A model generated the notes under the pieces. That model did not search any database. It had not been told where the DNA came from and was given only the letters and a program-made list of their open reading frames with translations. From positions 62,001 through 126,000 of the forward strand of contig DATMXP010000040.1 of NCBI GenBank assembly GCA_035561515.1: DNA of 64,000 bases, written 5' to 3'. Below, piece after piece: positions 7,107 to 15,035 of this stretch (its first letter is position 1; every line of letters starts with the position of its first letter). The position numbers were made by a program, and so were the translations under genes. Origin of the DNA: Terriglobales bacterium (lineage in GTDB: Bacteria; Acidobacteriota; Terriglobia; Terriglobales; Acidobacteriaceae).

Positions 7107-8495
7107 TCAGGCGAGCGACTTCAGTACCAACTCTCCGAACAGCGTGTTCGCCCAGGCGAACCATGGGCGCGTGAATTTTGCGGGATCGTCCTTATCGAAC
7201 GACTCGTGCATAAATCCGGTCCCAGCGTGTGTGCGCTGAAGCGTGCTGAGGCACATACTCATTTCCGCTTTGTCATTCGCCGTCAGGCCGCGAACAATAA
7301 TCGAGAGCGGCCAAACCATGTTCATTCCGATGTGCGGCCCCCCGATTCCTTCCGCAGCTTTTCCCTTGAAGAAGTACGGATTATCTTCGCTGAGCACGAA
7401 CGTCCGCGTATTGCGATACACCGGATCATCGTTGTTCGCAGCGCCCAGGTACGGAAGCGCCAGCAGGCTCGGCACGTTGGCGTCATCCATGAATAGCTGA
7501 TTCCCGAAGCCATCCACCTCATACGCATAGATCTGGCCGTACTTCGGATGCTGTGCAACTCCGAACTTCATCACCGCCGCATGAACCTGATCGGAAAGAC
7601 CAAGCGCGTTCTTCGCCAGTTCATCATCGTGGACACGCTGCGCGAGATCATGCAATTGCCGCAGCGATACCACCGCAAACAGGTTCGACGGAATGAGGAA
7701 CGGATAAATGCAGGCATCGTCACTCGGACGAAAACCGCTCGCGATAAGTCCGCATGGCCGGACAGGATTGCCGAAGCCGTTCAGGTTGAGCGTATCGTTC
7801 GGCGTTGTAGTCTTGCGACGGAAGGAATAAGGTCCGCGTCCATCAAATCGCTGCTGTTCGCGGAAGGTCTTCAGGACCAGCCTCATCGCCTCTTTCCAAC
7901 GGGCGTCGAAGGGCGACACGTCATTCGTGACTCGCGCGTATTCGTGTGCCAGCCGAATCGGGTAGCAGAGCGAGTCGATCTCCCACTTGCGCTCGTGCAA
8001 TTCCGGCTTCATCGCCGTGAGGTCGTCTTTCCATTCACCGCCCTCAGATCCGAAATTGAATGCGTTTGCATAGGGGTCGATAAGAATGGACCGCGTCTGG
8101 CGGTTGATAACCCCCGCCACTAGGTCGCGCAGCTTTGCATCCTCTTTCGCCAGCGGCAAGTAGGGCCAGACCTGTGCGCTGGAATCGCGCAGCCACATTG
8201 CAGGGATATCGCCGGTGATGACGAATGCATCCGGGCGTCCGTCAAGCGTCTGGTAGCGGACTGTCGTATCGAGCGTATTCGGGAAGCAGTTCCCGAACAG
8301 CCACGCAAGTTCGGTATCACCGAGTCTCTTCCTCACTTCGGCGATCTTCGCCTCAACCGCTTCGCTCACGAACTTGCGTTGATGTGCGGGAGGTCGCTTC
8401 GAAACAAAGCTCTCGGCGAACAGATTCGAATGGTTGAAGATGGCGATGGAAGCGGCTGTCCCAACAGTTAGCTTGATGGCTTCGCGACGGTGCAT
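7107..8495 (-). CDS. GH125 exo-alpha-1,6-mannosidase, exported
   Basis: The roughly 462-residue protein belongs to glycoside hydrolase family 125 (formerly DUF1237), inverting enzymes that remove alpha-1,6-linked mannose. Diagnostic segments are ITGDIPAMWLRDSSAQVWPY near residue 95, FMDDANVPSLLALPYLG near 336 and AAEGIGGPHIGMNMVWP near 382; the Asp of DDAN and the Glu of EGIGGPH are the likely catalytic acids. The N-terminus has an RREAIK twin-arginine-like motif and a short hydrophobic segment, suggesting Tat export. An in-frame GTG at 8501 is an alternative start. It is divergent from the next gene. Confidence 0.9.
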   Translation of the reverse strand: MHRREAIKLTVGTAASIAIFNHSNLFAESFVSKRPPAHQRKFVSEAVEAKIAEVRKRLGDTELAWLFGNCFPNTLDTTVRYQTLDGRPDAFVITGDIPAMWLRDSSAQVWPYLPLAKEDAKLRDLVAGVINRQTRSILIDPYANAFNFGSEGGEWKDDLTAMKPELHERKWEIDSLCYPIRLAHEYARVTNDVSPFDARWKEAMRLVLKTFREQQRFDGRGPYSFRRKTTTPNDTLNLNGFGNPVRPCGLIASGFRPSDDACIYPFLIPSNLFAVVSLRQLHDLAQRVHDDELAKNALGLSDQVHAAVMKFGVAQHPKYGQIYAYEVDGFGNQLFMDDANVPSLLALPYLGAANNDDPVYRNTRTFVLSEDNPYFFKGKAAEGIGGPHIGMNMVWPLSIIVRGLTANDKAEMSMCLSTLQRTHAGTGFMHESFDKDDPAKFTRPWFAWANTLFGELVLKSLA

Positions 8496-8631
8496 GGTCA
8501 CGAATTGTACCGCTGATGTTTGCCCCTCGCCGTGGCGCCCGAATTATCACCTGCGCGCGTGACTGTTCTCCTTGCAGTGAACCGCTCCCGGGCCTAGCGT
8601 CGCTCGCAACTCAGAGAGCGGAGGTACCGCC

Positions 8632-10266
8632 ATGCCCTCTTCCGACTGCAAACGTCGCGACTTCCTCAAAACCCTGATCGCATCCGCCGCGTTCGTCGGA
8701 CTCGACTGGGATTCTCTTCCCTTCGCCGACGCTTCCACGCTTCCCGAGAATCAATATGACGCCGTCATCATCGGCTCCGGTCTCGGCGGCCTGAGTTGCG
8801 CGGCTGCCTTCGCGCGCCAGGGCTTTAAGCCTCTCGTACTCGAACAGCACGACCGCCCTGGCGGATATGCGACAAGCTTCCAGCGGCCCGGCGGCTTCGA
8901 GTTCGACGTCTCTCTGCACTCCACCACCGTCGGCGACCGCAACGGAGTTTTCAATCTGATTCCCGGCTTCCCCGAAATCACCGACGTGGAATTTGTTCCG
9001 CACCCGACTCTCTTCCGCGCCATCTTTCCGCAACACGATTTCACCGTCGCCAATCGCAACATCAACTCCTTCGTCGATCAGCTCACGAAGGCATTCCCCG
9101 CCGAAAAGGACTCGATCAAGACGCTGTTCGACGACATGGCAGGCCTCGCGAACGATTTCGGCAAGTTGTTTCAAGCGCGTGGCAACGTCGACTTCAGTCG
9201 CTTCCCCATCGACTTCCCGCACCTCTATAAGTATTCCGGCAGCACCTGGGCACAGATCGTCGACCCCATCATCAAAGATCCGAAGCTCAAGGGCATCATC
9301 TCCGCGCAGTGGGGATATTACGGACTGCCACCCTCCAAGCTTGCTAGCACGTATTACGCCGGACCGCTTTACTCGTACCTGACCTCCGGCGGCTTTTACC
9401 CGCGTGGACGCTCGCAGACCATCAGCAACGCTTTCGTGAAATTTATCGAGTCGCGTGGCGGCAAAGTAATGTTGAACAGCCAGGTCGAGAAGATCCTTGT
9501 GAAAGACGGCAAGGCCTATGGCGTTGCGACCGCCGACAAGACCGAATACCTCGGCAAAGTCGTGGTCTCGAATGCCAGTGGCTATTCCACCTTCCACACC
9601 ATGCTCGATCCGAAACAGCTTCCGGCGGACTACCTGACCAAGCTCGATAGCTACAGCGTCAGCCTCTCCTGCTTCCAGGTCTTTCTCGGGTTGAAGAAAG
9701 ACCTCGTCCGCGAAGTCGGTATCAAGGACGCCGAAATCTTCTACAACACCAGCTACGATCCCGAAGCCGACTACAAAGCAGCCCTGAACTGCGACACCAC
9801 CAATCCCGGATTCGGCCTCTCGCTCTACGACAACCTGTTCGAAGGCTACTCACCGAAAGGGAAGAACACCGTCAATATCCTCACGCTCCAGGGATACGAG
9901 CACTGGAAACCCTTCGAGGCCGATTACTGGAAGGGCAACAAGACCGCTTACAACAAGGAGAAGTACCGTATTGCCGAAATTCTCATCAAGCAGGCTGAGA
10001 AGGTACTGCCGGGGCTCGGTAAGGCTATCGAGGTGAAGGAAATCGGCACGCCGCTCACCAACATTCGGTACACCGGAAATTACCGAGGAGCCATTTACGG
10101 CTTCGACCAGACGCTCGACAATTCCAACCCGCGTCGGATCGGCCACACCACTCCTATCAAGAACCTCTATCTTGCGGGCGCGTGGACCAAACCGGGACAC
10201 GGCTACGGAGCTGTGATTCCGAGCGGACTCGAATGCTTCGGGGAAATCATGAAGAACTGGGCCTGA
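8632..10266 (+). CDS. Tat-exported FAD oxidoreductase, carotenoid isomerase/retinol saturase type
   Basis: The 544-residue protein starts with a clear twin-arginine signal (CKRRDFLKTLIASAAF). A dinucleotide-binding fold follows: DAVIIGSGLGGLSCAAAFAR near residue 42 and LEQHDRPGGYATSF near 67. The C-terminus has the matching FAD segment NLYLAGAWTKPGHGYGAVIP. The overall pattern fits the CrtI/CrtISO/all-trans-retinol 13,14-reductase superfamily. The substrate is unknown. It is divergent from the exported GH125 gene, which may share a regulatory region. No carotenoid genes are near. Confidence 0.85.
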   Translation: MPSSDCKRRDFLKTLIASAAFVGLDWDSLPFADASTLPENQYDAVIIGSGLGGLSCAAAFARQGFKPLVLEQHDRPGGYATSFQRPGGFEFDVSLHSTTVGDRNGVFNLIPGFPEITDVEFVPHPTLFRAIFPQHDFTVANRNINSFVDQLTKAFPAEKDSIKTLFDDMAGLANDFGKLFQARGNVDFSRFPIDFPHLYKYSGSTWAQIVDPIIKDPKLKGIISAQWGYYGLPPSKLASTYYAGPLYSYLTSGGFYPRGRSQTISNAFVKFIESRGGKVMLNSQVEKILVKDGKAYGVATADKTEYLGKVVVSNASGYSTFHTMLDPKQLPADYLTKLDSYSVSLSCFQVFLGLKKDLVREVGIKDAEIFYNTSYDPEADYKAALNCDTTNPGFGLSLYDNLFEGYSPKGKNTVNILTLQGYEHWKPFEADYWKGNKTAYNKEKYRIAEILIKQAEKVLPGLGKAIEVKEIGTPLTNIRYTGNYRGAIYGFDQTLDNSNPRRIGHTTPIKNLYLAGAWTKPGHGYGAVIPSGLECFGEIMKNWA

Positions 10267-10337
10267 ACTGCCTGCATCTCACCTTTTGGCGGGATCGTGC
10301 CCGGTTCGCACGGTCCCGCGATTCCCGCTGCTCCCGA

Positions 10338-10343
10338 TATAAT
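10338..10343 (+). promoter_or_regulatory. Consensus -10 box immediately before ffh
   Basis: A perfect TATAAT ends 6 bases before the GTG start of ffh and no Shine-Dalgarno is present in between. No clear -35 box is visible 17 bases upstream. The spacing predicts a leaderless transcript. Confidence 0.5.
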
Positions 10344-10349
10344 TGAACT

Positions 10350-11717
10350 GTGTTTGACAATTTAACCGAGAAACTTCAACGAACATTCAAGAACCTGCGC
10401 GGACAGGGCAAGCTCACCGAAGAGAATATCGGCGAAGCCCTGCGCGAAATCCGTTTGGCCCTGCTCGAAGCCGACGTCAACGTCAAGGTCGTCAAAGACC
10501 TTACGGATCACATCCGCGAAAAAGCCCTCGGCACTGAGGTGATGACCGCCCTCTCGCCCGGCGAGCAACTCGTAAAGGTCGTCCGCGACGAACTCGCCGG
10601 CCTGCTCGGGCGCGACACCGCAAAATTCAAGTTCTCGTCCCAACCGCCCACGGTCGTTCTTATGGCTGGACTGCAAGGTTCCGGTAAGACCACCACCTCC
10701 GGCAAGCTCGCGAACTGGCTGAAGAAGGGCGGACACCGCCCCATGCTCGTGTCGGTCGACGTATACCGTCCCGCCGCCCGCGACCAGTTGAAAGTTGTCG
10801 CCGACGCCATCAAGGCTCCCATTTATGTTGGCAAGCTGGAGAAGGCGGACACTGAAAACGTCGTTCGCCTGGCAAAAGAAGCTCGTCGCGAAGCCGCCAC
10901 CTTCGGCTGCGACGTGCTCATCGTCGACACCGCTGGCCGTCTCCACATCGACGAACAGTTGATGGAAGAAATGCAGGCGCTCAAGGCTCAGCTCAACCCG
11001 AGCGAGATCCTCTTCGTCGCCGACTCCATGACCGGTCAGGACGCCGTCAAGTCAGCCGACGAATTCCACAAGCGCCTCACGCTTACCGGCGTCGTCCTCA
11101 CCAAGATGGACGGTGACGCACGCGGCGGCGCGGCGCTCTCCATTCGCAGCGTGACCGGCCAGCCAATCAAGTTCATCGGCATCGGCGAAAAGTACGACGC
11201 GCTCGAGCCGTTCCACCCCGATCGCATCGTCGGACGCATCCTCGGTATGGGCGACATCATGTCGCTGATCGAAAAGGCCGAGCAGAACATCGATAAGAAG
11301 AAAGCCGAAGACTTCGCCAAGAAGGCTCTCGGCGGCGACGGCTTCTCCCTCGAAGACTTCCGCGATCAACTCCGGCAGGTTCGAAAGATGGGCTCGTTCT
11401 CCAGCTTGCTCGGAATGTTGCCGAAAGTCGGGCCGCTTGCCGGACTTCAGGCCGCAGCCGACAACTTCGACGAGAAGGAACTCGTGCGCGTGGAAGCCAT
11501 CATCAACTCGATGACGAAGTACGAGCGGGATCACCACGACGTCATCAACGGCCAACGCCGCAAGCGCATCGCGCGCGGATCAGGCACCACGATTCAGGAC
11601 GTTAACAACCTGCTTCGCCAGTATGCCCAGATGCGCAAGATGTTCAAGGACATGGGCAAGGCAAGCTTCTCGCGCAAGCTCGCCGGCATGAGAATGCCGA
11701 GCGGCTTCGGAAGATAA
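10350..11717 (+). CDS. ffh: Signal recognition particle protein
   Basis: Ffh binds signal peptides on nascent chains and delivers ribosomes to FtsY. The 455-residue protein shows the N domain, then the SRP GTPase with P-loop GLQGSGKTTTSGKLA near residue 107, DVYRPAARDQL, DTAGRLHIDEQLM near 191 and TKMDGDARGGAALS near 249, and the methionine-rich M domain with RRKRIARGSGTTIQDVNNLL near 407 for 4.5S RNA binding. It starts at a GTG with no ribosome binding site. A terminator follows directly. Confidence 0.98.
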   Translation: MFDNLTEKLQRTFKNLRGQGKLTEENIGEALREIRLALLEADVNVKVVKDLTDHIREKALGTEVMTALSPGEQLVKVVRDELAGLLGRDTAKFKFSSQPPTVVLMAGLQGSGKTTTSGKLANWLKKGGHRPMLVSVDVYRPAARDQLKVVADAIKAPIYVGKLEKADTENVVRLAKEARREAATFGCDVLIVDTAGRLHIDEQLMEEMQALKAQLNPSEILFVADSMTGQDAVKSADEFHKRLTLTGVVLTKMDGDARGGAALSIRSVTGQPIKFIGIGEKYDALEPFHPDRIVGRILGMGDIMSLIEKAEQNIDKKKAEDFAKKALGGDGFSLEDFRDQLRQVRKMGSFSSLLGMLPKVGPLAGLQAAADNFDEKELVRVEAIINSMTKYERDHHDVINGQRRKRIARGSGTTIQDVNNLLRQYAQMRKMFKDMGKASFSRKLAGMRMPSGFGR

Positions 11718-11735
11718 CCCAGCCCAGAATGCAGG

Positions 11736-11764
11736 AAAGGCGCGGAGTGATCCGCGCCTTTTGT
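11736..11764 (+). terminator. Rho-independent terminator after ffh
   Basis: AAAGGCGCGGA pairs with TCCGCGCCTTT around a GTGA loop and runs into TTTTGTG. It lies between ffh and the convergent catalase gene. Confidence 0.85.
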
Positions 11765-11768
11765 GTTT

Positions 11769-12737
11769 CTAGCTCGCCTTCTTCATCGGCGAATCCAGTT
11801 GGGTCTGCGGATATGCCGACCACTGATTCTCGCCCTTCGGAACTTTGCTCTTAATTTCCTCGCTTCGCATTTTGCTCAGCTTCTCGTCCATCTTCTGGAT
11901 GTCTTTCTCAGAGGCCGGATCGGTCTGCGGAAAGTCCACCAGACCTCCGGTTTTTACAACTGCCTCCCGAGGATTGCCGACGTACTCCCACTTGCCTCCG
12001 TCTGCCCACGGTCCCGAGCCTTCATTCCATGGCCCGCGCGCGCTCGCGCCATCCGACATATTGAAGTATGCGTGCGTGAACCGCGGATCGCCCTGCAGAA
12101 TTCCCGGCGGGAAGTTTGGCTGAATCGTATCCAGCGCCGCTTGAAACATCTGAAAGTGCGAGATCTCGCGCGTCATCAGGAATCGCAGTGATTCGAGCAC
12201 AAGCGGATCATCCGTGAACTGCATCAGGTACTCGTAAACGATCTTCGCTCGCGATTCCGCTGCGATGTTCGACCGCAGGTCCACCGTCAGATCTCCGTTC
12301 GCGTTTACGTAATTTCCGTTCCAGGGAATTCCGGCGGCATTCGTTACCGTCGGCCCGCCGCCACTCAGGACCAGAAATTCGGGATTCGTCGCCGCTTCGT
12401 GGATCATCTCCGCGCGTTCGGTCATGGACTTCGTCACATTCTTCATGACCTTCTGCTCAGTAGCGTCTTTCAACTCCGCATTCGCGCTGCCCATCAGCAT
12501 CGTGATCGTCGCACCCACGATCTCCAGGTGACTGAACTCTTCCGTCGCAATATCCATGAGCATGTCGTACTTCTCCGGATACGCCTGTCGGCAACCGAAT
12601 GCCTGTGTGAAGTACTGCATGGCTGCTTTCAGTTCACCGTTACCTCCTCCGAACTGCTCCAGAAGCAACTTCGCGAACCGTGGGTCGGGTCCGGAAACAC
12701 GTGCATTGAACTGCAATTCTTTAACATGATGAAACAT
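11769..12737 (-). CDS. Manganese (non-haem) catalase
   Basis: The 322-residue protein breaks down hydrogen peroxide with a dimanganese centre. Ligand regions of the family are present: GELKAAMQYF (Glu35), TEEFSHLEIVG (ExxH near residues 67-70), AKIVYEYLM, and REISHFQMF with the second ExxH near 190. The start is the ATG at 12737 (MFHHVKELQF, as in the family). The C-terminal third is hydrophilic and Lys-rich. It is divergent from a peroxiredoxin-like gene, suggesting a shared peroxide-defence locus. Confidence 0.93.
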   Translation of the reverse strand: MFHHVKELQFNARVSGPDPRFAKLLLEQFGGGNGELKAAMQYFTQAFGCRQAYPEKYDMLMDIATEEFSHLEIVGATITMLMGSANAELKDATEQKVMKNVTKSMTERAEMIHEAATNPEFLVLSGGGPTVTNAAGIPWNGNYVNANGDLTVDLRSNIAAESRAKIVYEYLMQFTDDPLVLESLRFLMTREISHFQMFQAALDTIQPNFPPGILQGDPRFTHAYFNMSDGASARGPWNEGSGPWADGGKWEYVGNPREAVVKTGGLVDFPQTDPASEKDIQKMDEKLSKMRSEEIKSKVPKGENQWSAYPQTQLDSPMKKAS

Positions 12738-12866
12738 AGGACTCCTCTATAGGCTTGGGGTTGGAAAGATTAAGGTCAGCAGACCTCAGCGGTTGCGAAG
12801 GGTTTTGAGGTTCCGATGATTCTCGGTGGAGTCGGGTTGACTTGTCAGCCCGCGAATGTCGGCAAC

Positions 12867-12875
12867 TGCTATGAT
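12867..12875 (+). promoter_or_regulatory. Candidate extended -10 element for the peroxiredoxin-like gene
   Basis: TGC-TATGAT is an extended -10 motif about 18 bases upstream of the ATG at 12894. No good -35 hexamer is seen at the expected distance, which is common for extended -10 promoters. Confidence 0.4.
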
Positions 12876-12893
12876 TCGTGCAGGGGATGGCCG

Positions 12894-13577
12894 ATGAAGT
12901 GGCGTGGTGTTTCTGAATCAGAACCGGAACCGTTGAAAGCAACGTTGCGCGACGAACTGGATGAACGTCGCACTCTCATGCGCCGCTTTGTTCCCGCCGC
13001 AACTCAGGCGGTCAACGATCGCGCCACTGAAGAGTTCCGCCATGCCGCTCTCGCGCAACGCGCTCTCAAAATCGGCGACAAAGCTCCGACATTCACTCTG
13101 TCTGACGCACGCGGCAAGACCGTCAAATCCGCCGATCTACTATCGCAAGGGCCGCTCATCGTTACCTTCATCCGTGGGCGCTGGTGTCCCTTCTGTTGCG
13201 CCACTCTCGAAGCCTGGCAGGGAGCGCTGCCACAGGTGAAAGCTGCAGGCTCAAACATCGTTGCCGTTACGCCCATGTCCGTCCCGCAATGCGACTTCAT
13301 GCGCGACCAGCACAAGATCGCCTTCCCCATCCTCAGCGATCCCGGTAACAAAGTCGCTTCACAATTTGGGATTGCGTATCAGGTTCCCGATTACCAGCAG
13401 CAGTTGTTCGCCACCGTGTTCATCAACCTGCCGCACATCAACGGAGACGATTCCTGGTCGCTCCCGCTGCCTGCCACCTTCGCCATCGCTCCGGACGGCA
13501 CCATCCGCTACTCCTGGGCAAACGAGGACTACACCCTCCGCGCGGAACCGGCAGAAGTTCTCGCCAGCCTTAAGTAG
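12894..13577 (+). CDS. Peroxiredoxin-like AhpC/TSA family protein
   Basis: The 227-residue product has a helical N-terminus of about 60 residues and then a thioredoxin-fold peroxiredoxin domain: GDKAPTFTLSDARGKTVK, VTFIRGRWCPFCCATLEAWQ with the redox cysteines, and LPATFAIAPDGTIRYSW. The RGRWCPFC motif is typical of a peroxiredoxin-like subgroup rather than classical AhpC (which has T-x-x-C). The start at 12894 has GGGG about 8 bases upstream; a longer in-frame start at 12816 lacks support. It faces away from the Mn catalase gene and its 3' end overlaps the convergent MFS gene by 8 bases. Confidence 0.85.
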   Translation: MKWRGVSESEPEPLKATLRDELDERRTLMRRFVPAATQAVNDRATEEFRHAALAQRALKIGDKAPTFTLSDARGKTVKSADLLSQGPLIVTFIRGRWCPFCCATLEAWQGALPQVKAAGSNIVAVTPMSVPQCDFMRDQHKIAFPILSDPGNKVASQFGIAYQVPDYQQQLFATVFINLPHINGDDSWSLPLPATFAIAPDGTIRYSWANEDYTLRAEPAEVLASLK

Positions 13578-14862
13578 CTTCCGGCTTCCGGATTCTCGTC
13601 GAGAGCACCAGTAATCCCGCCACAAACATGCAGACCGCCAGCATCGCATACGCGGGCTTGAAAGTATGCGAGTTCTGCGTGATGTACCCCATCAACGCCG
13701 GACCGAAGAACCCGCCCAGCATTCCAATCGAGTTGATGAACCCTGTCGCCGACGCTCCCGCCGCCTCGCCCAGTATCGTGCTCGGAATCGCCCAGAATGT
13801 CGGCAGGATCGCCTGGTAACTTGCGGTGAGCAGCACCAGCACGGTCATCATCGCAACCGTACTCAACTCCGCCGTGTACATCACCGACAGCCACACACCC
13901 GCGAGCATCAGCGGAATTGCCGTATGCCACAACCTTTCATTTGTCTTGTCCGAGTGCCACCCGTTGATCTGCATTACCACCGTCGAAACCGCATACGGAA
14001 TCGCCGACAACAGCATCACGTTAAGGTTCGATTCGCCGGACACACCCTTCACAATCGTCGGCAGCCACACGCCAATCCCGTACACCAGCATTCCGAACAG
14101 GAAGTAAACAGCCGTCAACGTCAGCACTTCGCGCTGGTAGAAGACTTCAAACACGCCATACTTGCGGACCTTCAACTTGGCTTGCTTCTCGTGCTCCAGT
14201 TGATTGACCAGCCATTCGCGTTCTTCCGTCTTCAGCCACTTCGCCTCATGCGGCCAGTCGGTCAAATAGAACAGCGTGACGATTCCGAAGATCACCGCCG
14301 GAATTCCTTCCAGGATGAACAACCAATGCCATCCTTCGAGACCAAACCAGCGCACCCCCAGCAACCACCCCGCGAGCGGCGCGCCCAGCACGGACGAAAC
14401 CGGAATCGCCGCCATGAAATATGCAGCCGCTTTCGCCCGATCTTCATTCGGAAACCAGTGCGTCAGGTACACCACGATGCCTGGGAAGAAACCCGCTTCG
14501 GCGAAACCCAACAGGAACCGCACTACGTAGAACTGCGTCGGCGTTCGCACGAACGCCGTCATCATCGTCACCAGTCCCCACAGCACCATGATGGCGCAGA
14601 TCAGTTTGCGCGCGCTCGACTTCTCGACAATCAGGGCTCCAGGAATATTCAGCGCGAAATAGCCAATGAAGAAAATGCCTGAGCCGATCCCCAGCACTTC
14701 CTTATCGAAAGGCATCTCCAGCGCCGCCGCCGACACGTTCATCCGATCGATGAAGTTAATGATGTACAGCAGGAACACATACGGAAGTATGCGAAAGAAA
14801 ATCCGCCTGCGCGTGCGATGCGAAACCTCTGCCATGTGGGAAGCCGGAACAACTGTATTCAT
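13570..14862 (-). CDS. MFS transporter, anion:cation symporter (ACS) type
   Basis: The 430-residue membrane protein has about 12 hydrophobic spans and ACS-family motifs: FLLYIINFIDRMNVSAAA near residue 32, the loop GFAEAGFFPGIVVYLTHWFP near 118, and PEYFMAAIP-like AAAYFMAAIPVSSVLGAPL. ACS members import sugar acids, tartrate, phthalate and similar organic anions with protons. The substrate here cannot be told, since no catabolic genes are adjacent. The N-terminus is cytoplasmic and basic (HRTRRRIFFRI). It is convergent with the peroxiredoxin-like gene. Confidence 0.88.
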   Translation of the reverse strand: MNTVVPASHMAEVSHRTRRRIFFRILPYVFLLYIINFIDRMNVSAAALEMPFDKEVLGIGSGIFFIGYFALNIPGALIVEKSSARKLICAIMVLWGLVTMMTAFVRTPTQFYVVRFLLGFAEAGFFPGIVVYLTHWFPNEDRAKAAAYFMAAIPVSSVLGAPLAGWLLGVRWFGLEGWHWLFILEGIPAVIFGIVTLFYLTDWPHEAKWLKTEEREWLVNQLEHEKQAKLKVRKYGVFEVFYQREVLTLTAVYFLFGMLVYGIGVWLPTIVKGVSGESNLNVMLLSAIPYAVSTVVMQINGWHSDKTNERLWHTAIPLMLAGVWLSVMYTAELSTVAMMTVLVLLTASYQAILPTFWAIPSTILGEAAGASATGFINSIGMLGGFFGPALMGYITQNSHTFKPAYAMLAVCMFVAGLLVLSTRIRKPEAT

Positions 14863-14983
14863 GGGTGCACTTCGAATCTGCGCAACGCAGCCGCAGAAAG
14901 ATGCACGACAGTATATACAGGTTTTGTTTGAGTCTCGTACGAATTTGTCTTAATTCGCCCGCGCCGCATGCACTCGCTTCTTT

Positions 14984-15018
14984 GGAAACTAAGAAGCCCG
15001 GCTCGCGACCGGGCTTCT
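14984..15018 (-). terminator. Terminator after the M61 peptidase gene
   Basis: A perfect 10-bp stem (AGAAGCCCGG at 14992-15001, CCGGGCTTCT at 15009-15018) is followed on the minus strand by TTAGTTTCC. It sits just past the stop of the leftward peptidase gene. Confidence 0.65.
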
Positions 15019-15035
15019 CGTTTACAGCCTTAGCG

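Noticed and set aside
8611-9597. Long open frame of 328 residues on the minus strand
   Set aside because: It is antisense to the FAD oxidoreductase, whose Tat signal, FAD motifs and C-terminal GxGY segment are clear. The antisense frame has no ribosome binding site or recognisable domain; high GC produces such shadows.
13666-14682. Open frame of 338 residues on the plus strand
   Set aside because: It lies opposite the MFS transporter and has the Arg/His/Gln-rich composition typical of an antisense reading of a membrane protein gene.
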